DNA from: CAVQBP01 sp963740945 | GTDB taxonomy: Bacteria > Bacteroidota > Ignavibacteria > Ignavibacteriales > Ignavibacteriaceae | Length of the DNA: 64,000 nucleotides | Reading direction: 5' to 3' | NCBI GenBank assembly: GCA_963740945.1 | Contig: CAVUGE010000015.1 | Coordinates: forward strand, 1-64,000 | Shown: in pieces, positions 35,778 to 42,342 of the stretch | How positions within the stretch are numbered: the first letter of the stretch is position 1 | Layout: each line of letters begins with the position of its first letter | Program-made: the position numbers and the translations under genes | The notes under the pieces: generated by a model | What the model was told of the DNA's origin: nothing | The model's database searches: none | What the model saw: only the letters and a program-made list of their open reading frames with translations

Positions 35778-35860
35778 GCCTAACGCAATGAAATTCTAGC
35801 CACTTCTTATACGCCCGGCGGGCGAATTTTGAGATTTTTTCCAAGGGGACTAGTCGCTCC
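35778..35860 (+). other. attC-like half-site 15 at the right end of the array
   Basis: GCCTAACGCAATGAAATTC begins at 35778, then CGCCCGGCGGGCG and TTTTGAGATTTTTTCCAAGG. No right core follows; the sequence runs into the dispersed repeat at 35910. I take this as the right border of the recognisable array. Confidence 0.5.
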
Positions 35861-35909
35861 CGCTACTAGTGACAATTTGTATTTTAAATGGTGCAAAGTA
35901 ATAAAGCGT

Positions 35910-36064
35910 GAGATTCTTCACTCCACTCCGTTCCCAACCTACACTAGAGTTCCGGTTGGCAGGCGTTCAGTATGACAAATTGGGGTCTTGTTACAATTTA
36001 ATTATTCAAGCAAAGCCTTTTTAAGGATCTCAGAATGACTTTGGTACTTTTTGGTCAGCCTCTC
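35910..36064. repeat. Composite dispersed repeat (GAGATTCTTCACTCC family plus a terminus of the GTGACCAAAAAGT family)
   Basis: The first 128 bases match copy 1 at 1902 block by block, but a CCAACC...GGTTGG hairpin of about 30 bases is inserted within CGTTC/TTCAG. The last 16 bases (ACTTTTTGGTCAGCCT) are the right terminus of the repeat family at 30158 and 41990. The element therefore combines two families. Confidence 0.6.
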
Positions 36065-36079
36065 ACTTTTTCGATTTAT

Positions 36080-36448
36080 TTAATTGGCAGGGTTTTCGGG
36101 CCATTGGCGGAATACTATGCAGACTGTTGTTTTGTCTAACACTGAGAACTCGAGTGCTCCCCACGGTCTTTTAGTTATTTTGGGGAGGTTCGGGTGAAGC
36201 ATTTCAGGACGTCTGGCTGAGATTTCATCATATATTTCATATATATTATCTGTTTCAATAGCTATTTCAGGCCTATCCTTGGCTGCATATTCAGGGCTCT
36301 CTACTATATAAGCTTTCGCACCATCTCTACCAACTACTGCTAAAGTACTTTCCTGGTAAAGCACTTTGAATCCCATACAATTTACAAAAAGATCAAGCCC
36401 TTCATCCATTTTATTGTAGAATACTTTCGGAATTAATCGAATCAGCAT
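36080..36448 (-). CDS. VOC/glyoxalase-bleomycin-resistance-like protein
   Basis: The 122-residue protein shows a single VOC fold: IRLIPKVFYNKMDEGLDLFV, NCMGFKVLYQESTLAVVGRD, AYIVESPEYAAKDRPEIAIE, and RPWGALEFSVLDKTTVCIVF. The substrate is unknown. It is the first minus-strand gene after the array and reads toward the array border. Confidence 0.8.
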   Translation of the reverse strand: MLIRLIPKVFYNKMDEGLDLFVNCMGFKVLYQESTLAVVGRDGAKAYIVESPEYAAKDRPEIAIETDNIYEIYDEISARRPEMLHPNLPKITKRPWGALEFSVLDKTTVCIVFRQWPENPAN

Positions 36449-36511
36449 ATAATCTCTCCATTAATATATATTTTAGACAAACAATATAATTAAGAAATTA
36501 ATATTATCATT

Positions 36512-36952
36512 CTATTTTCTAATATCTTTTTGTTTATCAAAAGGAAGCGGACCATAAAGTTCTTTGCACAAATCTTCTATAGAACTTCCTTTAGGGGCTG
36601 TATACGCTGAGACATTGCTTAAAACGACTATTCCTACCCTTTCGTTTCGTTCGAAGATAATACCGGCTGTATATCCTCCAGTAGATCCGAATGCACCAGT
36701 ATGATGCTTCCCTTTTTCATTATAGGTCTCCCATCCCAAGCTCCCGGTAAAATGCTCATCAGTAACTCTGATCGTTTTTTGAGCAAGATAGAAATAAGTA
36801 GTATCATAATCATCAGGAGGAGCAATCAATTTCATGCCAATTTCATCTTCAAATATATGAGGATTTGCATCAGCTTGAACGTGCAATGCTCTCCATAAGG
36901 CAGTTCTTACTGCTGTATTATCCGGTTCAATATTTTCTTTATTTAGTTTCAT
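36512..36952 (-). pseudogene. Chimeric remnant: methyltransferase N-terminus joined to beta-lactamase-fold C-terminus
   Basis: Residues about 1-50 (DNTAVRTALWRALHVQADAN, PHIFEDEIGMKLIAPPDD) are the N-terminus of a PPM/leucine-carboxyl-methyltransferase-like SAM enzyme. Residues about 60-146 (GSLGWETYNEKGKHHTGAFG, STGGYTAGIIFERNERVGIV VLSN, split) are the C-terminal end of a serine hydrolase of the beta-lactamase fold. Neither domain is complete: no SAM-binding GxGxG and no SxxK are present. A deletion that joined two genes in frame is the simplest account. Confidence 0.7.
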
Positions 36953-37003
36953 ATTCTGAGTATCCGATAGCTTTATTTTGTTATGGATTATACAATAAGC
37001 TGT

Positions 37004-37288
37004 TTATTTTTGAAGTTTTGTAAGTTTATGTTTATTGCTGCCGTCTGAATTCACTATCCATAATTCGCCTTCATTTATGTTTGAATTTGTATAAACAATT
37101 TTGTCCCCCTCCGGATTATAAGCAGAACATGAACCTCCATCAAATGTCATTTCTCTACACTTAAGTTTGATTTTCCAGATTTCTATCTGCATAGGCAAAC
37201 TGTACACATACCTATTTTTGTAATGTAACAATAATCTATCAACTTGAATTGCAATGTTACACAGGTTTATTATATTAATTTGTAGCAC
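37004..37288 (-). pseudogene. Fragment of a TolB-like beta-propeller protein
   Basis: Only the C-terminal part is meaningful: GGSCSAYNPEGDKIVYTNSN, then GELWIVNSDGSNKHKLTKLQ, about one and a half WD40-like TolB blades. The upstream residues look like random frame. It is likely the 3' end of a deleted gene. Confidence 0.55.
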
Positions 37289-37318
37289 ATAATATTGCTT
37301 TGTTTATTATCTTGATAA

Positions 37319-37349
37319 TGTGTATTAATTTACACATATTTAGTATAAT
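37319..37349 (+). promoter_or_regulatory. Promoter and operator of the MazF-type module
   Basis: TGTGTATTAATTTACACA (37319-37336) is an inverted repeat with TGTGTA/TACACA arms. It is followed by TATAAT (37344-37349) as a good -10 box about 20 bases before the antitoxin ATG, and AAAGG serves as ribosome-binding site. The placement fits autorepression by the antitoxin. Confidence 0.55.
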
Positions 37350-37370
37350 TAAAAAGAGAAAGGAATTTAT

Positions 37371-37625
37371 ATGCCTTCAGTGCAATCTCAAAGTAAAAAA
37401 GAAAGATTAAGCTTCTTTGTTAATCAAGACTTATCAAAAAAGATTTATAAAATTTCTAAACAAACAAATCAAACGGTAAGTGAATTAGCAAGAAAAGCTT
37501 TACAAAAGTATATTGAACAAATTGAAAAAGAGAAAACCGAACAAGAATTAGAAATTGGTTATAAAGCAAATTATAATTACTATTTAAAATCTCAGGAAGA
37601 ATGGAAATATGCAGATAAAGAATAA
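37371..37625 (+). CDS. Ribbon-helix-helix antitoxin of a MazF/PemK module
   Basis: The 84-residue product has an N-terminal ribbon-helix-helix (KKERLSFFVNQDLSKKIYKI, TVSELARKALQKYIEQIE) and a charged C-terminal toxin-binding tail ending YLKSQEEWKYADKE. It overlaps the toxin by 17 bases. It lies beyond the last recognisable attC-like site, so it may be an independent addiction module. Confidence 0.85.
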   Translation: MPSVQSQSKKERLSFFVNQDLSKKIYKISKQTNQTVSELARKALQKYIEQIEKEKTEQELEIGYKANYNYYLKSQEEWKYADKE

Positions 37626-37989
37626 AACCGGAATAATTGAACCACTTCTTCGCGGAGATATTTATTTAGTCAATCTTGACCCTATTGTAAGTAAAGAAAT
37701 TGGTAAAGCAAGACCTGCTGTTATTATTCAAAATGATATTGGCAATAAATTTAGCCCTGTTACTATAATTGCACCTATTTCAAGTACAAAAGAAATAACA
37801 AAACCGCTTCCAATCATGATTTTTCTTGAAAAAGGGTATGGTGGTTTAAAAGAATCAAGTTATGTTGATTGTGGACAAATCAGAACGGTAGATAAAGAAC
37901 AAAGACTAATTACAAAATTTGGGAGTTTAGAAGAAGAAAAAATGAAAGAAATTGACAAAGCAATTAAAATTTCACTTTCACTTCATTAA
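37609..37989 (+). CDS. mazF: MazF/PemK-family endoribonuclease toxin
   Basis: The 126-residue protein has the MazF core: LLRGDIYLVNLDPIVSKEIG, KARPAVIIQNDIGNKFSPVT, IAPISSTKEITKPLPI, and SYVDCGQIRTVDKEQRL. These include the Arg of RGD and the conserved Q-RTVD stretch involved in RNA cleavage. It appears intact. Confidence 0.9.
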   Translation: MQIKNKTGIIEPLLRGDIYLVNLDPIVSKEIGKARPAVIIQNDIGNKFSPVTIIAPISSTKEITKPLPIMIFLEKGYGGLKESSYVDCGQIRTVDKEQRLITKFGSLEEEKMKEIDKAIKISLSLH

Positions 37990-38120
37990 AATCAAAGATT
38001 CACTTTCTGCCTTCAAAATAATCCCGATATCTCCAAATATATTTTACATAAATATATGTGCACCGATTGACCAGTCTTTGAAAAGTACATATTATCTTGC
38101 TCATTCCAAGATAAAGTTAC

Positions 38121-38726
38121 TCACATTTTGACGGCTATTGCGTAGGATGCGTAGTACCCGTGGTGGCTTAGGGAAATTGGTATTTGAAGTATGGAGCTTT
38201 TATAATAAAAATGGGGAATTCCATAATTGTCTTTTTTGATTGATAAATCCGATGGAGAAAGAGCTGATATTTTTGAATAGTTTTTTACTGCAGAATAATA
38301 AATCTCATTGTGCTGCGTTCTATAGTCTTTGTTTGAGCATTTGATATCTTTATGACAAATTTGGTAATCCCTAAATATATCTTTTATAAATGCAATAGTT
38401 GATATTGAATCATTTGAGACTGTAGAATAGGTTGTATAAGCGTTTCCTTTATAATTAACCTCTCCGGAAAATGATGATTCATTTGTATTTATAATTTTAC
38501 AATGAAATCTCAATGGTGATAAGGTTCTTTCAAAAAGCTGTCTTATATATATTTTATATGCACTTTCTTTCATGCTCCATAAGAGGCAAATCATTAGTTC
38601 CGGATTATTAGAATCAGATATAAAATATTGTTCTTTTTCAGTAAAAACTTTCTTAATAAAGTCCGGCCGGATCTGTTTACTACTTCCTAAAGTTTCAGCT
38701 ATATCGATTATATCATTACCGATCAT
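38121..38726 (-). CDS. 4'-phosphopantetheinyl transferase
   Basis: The enzyme activates ACPs by adding the phosphopantetheine arm. The 201 residues include GNDIIDIAET (first Asp of the metal site), FTEKEQYFI and WSMKESAYKIY (the WxxKE-A-K motif), typical of the family. ISLSHHGYYASYAIAV near the C-terminus resembles the SxSH strand. It overlaps the ACP gene by 4 bases, so its likely substrate is the adjacent ACP. Confidence 0.85.
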   Translation of the reverse strand: MIGNDIIDIAETLGSSKQIRPDFIKKVFTEKEQYFISDSNNPELMICLLWSMKESAYKIYIRQLFERTLSPLRFHCKIINTNESSFSGEVNYKGNAYTTYSTVSNDSISTIAFIKDIFRDYQICHKDIKCSNKDYRTQHNEIYYSAVKNYSKISALSPSDLSIKKDNYGIPHFYYKSSILQIPISLSHHGYYASYAIAVKM

Positions 38727-38977
38727 TTATTATTTAGCTTCTTATTAATTATATCTATTGCAGCTTTAACAGTCAGCATTTTCTCCATGGAATCATTATC
38801 TATTTCAATGTTGAACTGCTGTTCCACATCAAGAACAATATCAACTAAATTCATAGAGTTGATTTTCAGATCATTTATAAAGTCTGTATCCTCAGAAATA
38901 TTCTCTAGAGCTTTTTCATCTTGAGTATAAGGTTTTACAATTGTTTTTAGCTTCTCTAGTAGTTCTTTTTTTTCCAT
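38723..38977 (-). CDS. Acyl carrier protein
   Basis: The 84-residue acidic helical protein carries INDLKINSMNLVDIVLDVEQ, where Ser of NSM replaces the usual DSL serine that holds phosphopantetheine, and EIDNDSMEKMLTVKAAIDII. It follows the ketosynthase by 5 bp and precedes the transferase. The INSM site differs from the DSLD of the primary fatty-acid ACP, so a dedicated pathway is likely. Confidence 0.88.
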   Translation of the reverse strand: MEKKELLEKLKTIVKPYTQDEKALENISEDTDFINDLKINSMNLVDIVLDVEQQFNIEIDNDSMEKMLTVKAAIDIINKKLNNK

Positions 38978-38982
38978 AAGAT

Positions 38983-40251
38983 TTAATTATATTTTTTAAA
39001 GATAATGCAGGCATTTACATCGCCAAAGCCGAAGCTTGCTTTTGCTATAATATTTAACTGTTTAGGGTGTAGAGTATATTTCGGAATTTTTTCTTTATCA
39101 ATTACTGCTTCAATTTCCGGGTGAATATCTTCACAATTAATAGAAGGATATAAAAATTGTTCATTAAGCTCCATTATGGCAGCGGCACATTCAACAGCAC
39201 CGGAAGCGCTTAAGCAGTGCCCTGTCATTGATTTCAAGGAATTAATATAGGGAAAATCACTCCCTTTTCGCTGTAATGCTTCAGCCCAGTTTTTTATCTC
39301 AAGGGGATCTTTTGAGGTAGAGGTGAGATGTCCGTCAATTGCATCAATCTCTTCTGGTTTAATTCCGGAATTAAAGACGGCTTCTTTAATACATCTCTGA
39401 ACAGCAATAGAATTAGGAGCGGTCATAGTTCCATCCCCTCTCTGACCGCCGGAGTTTACAGCCCCGCCTAAAATTTCACAATAAATTTTGACTCCTCTTT
39501 CAAGGGCAGTTTCCAATGATTCTAAAACCAGGGCAGCTGCTCCGCTTCCGGGAACAAAACCTGAGGCAGATTTGCTCATAGGCCTGGAGCCTTTTTCCGG
39601 ATCATTATTATGTTTATAAGTTATTACTTTCATGGCATCGAATCCGCCCCAGACATAAGGACCGTGATCGCATGTACTGCCAGCAAGCATTCTTTTTGCC
39701 TTACCGGATTTAATTCTTTCATAAGCCATTAAAATGGCTTCGGTTCCTGTTGAACAGGCAGAAGAGTTAGTAGTTACCTGATTGCCGAAACCAATCATAC
39801 CATTCAGATAAGCGCTAATACCGCTTGTCATAGTTTGTACTAAAGTATTGCTGCCTAGTTTCCTCACCTGTTTATCATCTACTTTATAGATTGCTTCGCG
39901 CATTTTATCCACGCCAGAAGAACCTGTTCCGAATATTAAACCACTATCCCAATCAGTATCTCCATTTATTTTAATGCCGGCATTTTTCCAGGCGTCTATT
40001 CCTGCGATACATCCGTAAACAATACCTGAACTATTAAAATTTCTCAACTGCAAAGGAGTAAAATATTCTTCAATCATTTCCTTTGAAACAGGAGGAATAC
40101 CTGCTATACAACAGGAGAATTTTAGTTCTTCAAGTTCCTTTAAATATTTTATGCCGGATTTACCCTTTTTGATAGCTTCTCCGAAAACAGGAGTCCCTAC
40201 TGCATTAGGTGCGACAACACCGATACCAGTTACTACAACTCTATTATTCAT
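38983..40251 (-). CDS. Beta-ketoacyl-ACP synthase (FabF-like, pathway-specific)
   Basis: The 422-residue condensing enzyme has the full catalytic set: Cys in TTNSSACSTGTEAI, His in IDGHLTSTSKDPLE, Lys in NSLKSMTGHCLSASG and His in the same segment. GVVAPNAVGTPVF at the N-terminus and IAKASFGFGDVNACIIF at the C-terminus fit FabF-type synthases. It overlaps the dehydratase gene by 8 bp. The divergent HLTST in place of HGTGT suggests a specialised acyl system. Confidence 0.9.
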   Translation of the reverse strand: MNNRVVVTGIGVVAPNAVGTPVFGEAIKKGKSGIKYLKELEELKFSCCIAGIPPVSKEMIEEYFTPLQLRNFNSSGIVYGCIAGIDAWKNAGIKINGDTDWDSGLIFGTGSSGVDKMREAIYKVDDKQVRKLGSNTLVQTMTSGISAYLNGMIGFGNQVTTNSSACSTGTEAILMAYERIKSGKAKRMLAGSTCDHGPYVWGGFDAMKVITYKHNNDPEKGSRPMSKSASGFVPGSGAAALVLESLETALERGVKIYCEILGGAVNSGGQRGDGTMTAPNSIAVQRCIKEAVFNSGIKPEEIDAIDGHLTSTSKDPLEIKNWAEALQRKGSDFPYINSLKSMTGHCLSASGAVECAAAIMELNEQFLYPSINCEDIHPEIEAVIDKEKIPKYTLHPKQLNIIAKASFGFGDVNACIIFKKYN

Positions 40252-40693
40252 TCTGTAATAATTTAATCATACCGGAAATAGTACCTCTGGAAATAGTTTC
40301 ATCCTTTGAATTCATCATTTGAACATTGCATTTTAATTTACCGAATCGAAAATAAATTTTTTCGGAAATTACCTTCACTGTTTCGCCGGGAAGCACAGGC
40401 AAAAAGAAATCAATTTGAGTTGAGACCATAGCGATTTTAGGAGATTTAATATTTGAGAGCTCATCGTTTAGTAAATAAATACCGAAGCAGACTAATCCAA
40501 TCTGTGCCATAGTTTCAATCAAAATAACTCCGGGAGTTACCGGATAGTTAGAAAAGTGACCTTTATAAAAAAATTCATCTTCTTTATATTTATAAAAACC
40601 GGTAATTGAATTCTCATTAACATCAGAAATAGAATCTACAAATAAAAACGGTTTCGAATAGGGCAATAACGAAATAATCTCCTTAATGTTCAT
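40244..40693 (-). CDS. 3-hydroxyacyl-ACP dehydratase (FabZ-like hot-dog fold)
   Basis: The protein is about 149 residues. LPYSKPFLFVDSI, FFYKGHFSNYPVTPGVILIE and TMAQIGLVCFGIYLL give the FabZ-type catalytic His and Glu. I start at ATG 40693 (MNIKEIISLLP), where the conserved family sequence begins; a longer frame from 40750 adds 19 unconserved residues. It would dehydrate the reduced condensation product. Confidence 0.85.
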   Translation of the reverse strand: MNIKEIISLLPYSKPFLFVDSISDVNENSITGFYKYKEDEFFYKGHFSNYPVTPGVILIETMAQIGLVCFGIYLLNDELSNIKSPKIAMVSTQIDFFLPVLPGETVKVISEKIYFRFGKLKCNVQMMNSKDETISRGTISGMIKLLQNE

Positions 40694-40812
40694 AATCTCT
40701 AAATCTCTTGCACTTTCCATTTTTGCGTGCTTAACCATTTGTATTTCCATTTCCGTTTACATTTTCCATGCTTAACTCTTTGCGATTCCCACTATGCGCT
40801 ATGTGCTTAGCG

Positions 40813-41610
40813 TTATCCCAAATGTTCTCCCCCGTCAACATGAATAACAGTACCATTTATCCAGGAAGATTCATCGAGGTTAAGTAAATATACAACATTT
40901 GCAATATCTTCCGGTGTTGTTAATCTTTTAAATGGATTCCGCATCAATGCATATTTTTTCAACTTATCATTTCCGGGTATCATCCGGAATGATCTTGTAT
41001 CAGTAATACCGGCTTGAATACAATTAGCCCGGATTCCAAACGGTGCAAACTCCAATGCAATACTTCTCATAATTGCCTCCAATGCTCCTTTGGCTGCTGA
41101 AACTGCGGCATAGTGCTTCCAGGCTTTTTTATTTCCTTCACTTGTAAAGCTGATTATCCTTGCATCTGATGAGAATAAACTGGCTTCAAATAACTCCTTT
41201 GTCCAATCATATAGGCTGACTGCCATGGCATCAATTGTTAAATGAAAATCGTCATTTCTTAATTCAGGCTTGTCTTCCGAAACCAATGGTTTCAAATTCC
41301 CTTTTGCAATACTGTGAACTAAAGATTTTATTTTGCCTTCCGGAGAAATTTTATTTTTAATTTCTGAAATAATTTGAGTTCGCTTACCTGGATTTAAGGC
41401 ATCTGAGTTAAAAGAGATAAAGTCTACATCTTCCGAGATAATTTTTTCAAAATTGTTTTCTATTTCAGGTATGTCTGATTTAAGGTCCCGGTGTACTATG
41501 CAGATATTCATTCCGTGACGGGCTAATTTTACTGCAGATGCTAATCCCAATCCGCTTGAGCCTCCAAGTATGATTGTCCAGAGATTTTTATTTTTGAATA
41601 TTTTTTCCAT
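40813..41610 (-). CDS. Enoyl-ACP reductase-like short-chain dehydrogenase
   Basis: The product is about 265 residues with a Rossmann start LWTIILGGSSGLGLASAVKL, Ser in IISFTSEGNKK, and a Tyr-Lys pair spaced as in HYAAVSAAKGALEAI. That is Y-X6-K, the spacing of FabI/FabL enoyl reductases and not the Y-X3-K of FabG. ANCIQAGITDTRSFRMIPGN and INGTVIHVDGGEHLG complete the fold. I start at ATG 41610 (MEKIFKNKN). The upstream in-frame extension to 41754 is only translation of an 18-bp tandem repeat into Val/Ile/Leu. It heads the acyl cluster. Confidence 0.82.
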   Translation of the reverse strand: MEKIFKNKNLWTIILGGSSGLGLASAVKLARHGMNICIVHRDLKSDIPEIENNFEKIISEDVDFISFNSDALNPGKRTQIISEIKNKISPEGKIKSLVHSIAKGNLKPLVSEDKPELRNDDFHLTIDAMAVSLYDWTKELFEASLFSSDARIISFTSEGNKKAWKHYAAVSAAKGALEAIMRSIALEFAPFGIRANCIQAGITDTRSFRMIPGNDKLKKYALMRNPFKRLTTPEDIANVVYLLNLDESSWINGTVIHVDGGEHLG

Positions 41611-41670
41611 TTTATGATGGGAAGAAGTTTTTGAGAGTAAGGGCAAATTCAAGTTTAAGAGTATGTGTAT

Positions 41671-41775
41671 GATTAGGAGTGCGATTGCGAGAACGATTAT
41701 AAGCACGATTACGAGTATGATTACGATTACGAGTATGATTACGATTACGAGCACGATTACGATTACGAATATGAG
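41671..41775. repeat. 18-bp tandem repeat of GATTACGAGTAT/GATTAC units
   Basis: Units GATTACGAGTATGATTAC are repeated about three and a half times at 41709-41775 with substitutions (GAGCAC, GAATAT), with looser copies down to 41671. It lies about 60 bp upstream of the reductase gene that heads the acyl cluster. Confidence 0.8.
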
Positions 41776-42342
41776 TGGTTGATGGATTAGGGAGAAAATT
41801 AGTCATATATTTTTAAATATTATGTTTTTAGAGATAAATGGGATTGATTAAGAAAAAAATCCTATAAGAAATATAGTGAATCTATTTAAAATTCAAATTG
41901 AAGGTAGGCACTAATCTTTTAATGAGTATTTTTAACCCCTATGAGAACAATGGTTGTTTCATCTTCTGTGCTAGATAAATTTATTTTTGAGGGTGACCAA
42001 AAAGTAGAGATTGTCATGCTGAACTTGATTCAGCATCTGTTTTCAGCGCAAAATTGCAAGGTTAGATTCCGGGTCAATACTGATTTACATCAGCACAGGT
42101 CCGGAATGACACTTTTTAGTCAGCCTCTATGTTTTATGCTTTATGTTTTTCGGTCTGCTAAAGAAGCAGTGTGAAAATGGTTGGACTACCGTATATAATA
42201 GAAACACCGGGCTAAAGCCACGGTGTTAACCTTTGGATAACCCAACCGTTGGATAAAGCTGACGGCAATGTAGGTTGAAGGGAAATGAAAGTTTTGAGTT
42301 GATATGATGAAATGTTATCTTAACAATAAATAAATTTTATTT
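41776..42342. other. 567-bp gap between divergent units
   Basis: It separates the minus-strand acyl cluster from the plus-strand permease. It contains the palindromic repeat at 41990-42127 and, near 42206-42260, GGGCTAAAGCCACGGTGTTAAC-like repeat text. No gene is supported. Confidence 0.45.
41990..42127. repeat. Small palindromic repeat (family GTGACCAAAAAGT), copy 2
   Basis: The left end AGGGTGACCAAAAAGTAGAG and right end GACACTTTTTAGTCAGCCTC match copy 1 at 30158-30275 along the whole length. Copy 2 has an extra segment of about 20 bases (ACTGATTTACATCAGCACAG) inside the CCGGGTC/CCGGAATG arm. Confidence 0.75.

Noticed and set aside
41612..41806. Open frame encoding RNRNHTRNRNH-like repeats
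   Set aside because: It is a translation of the GATTACGAGTAT tandem repeat, with no independent support.
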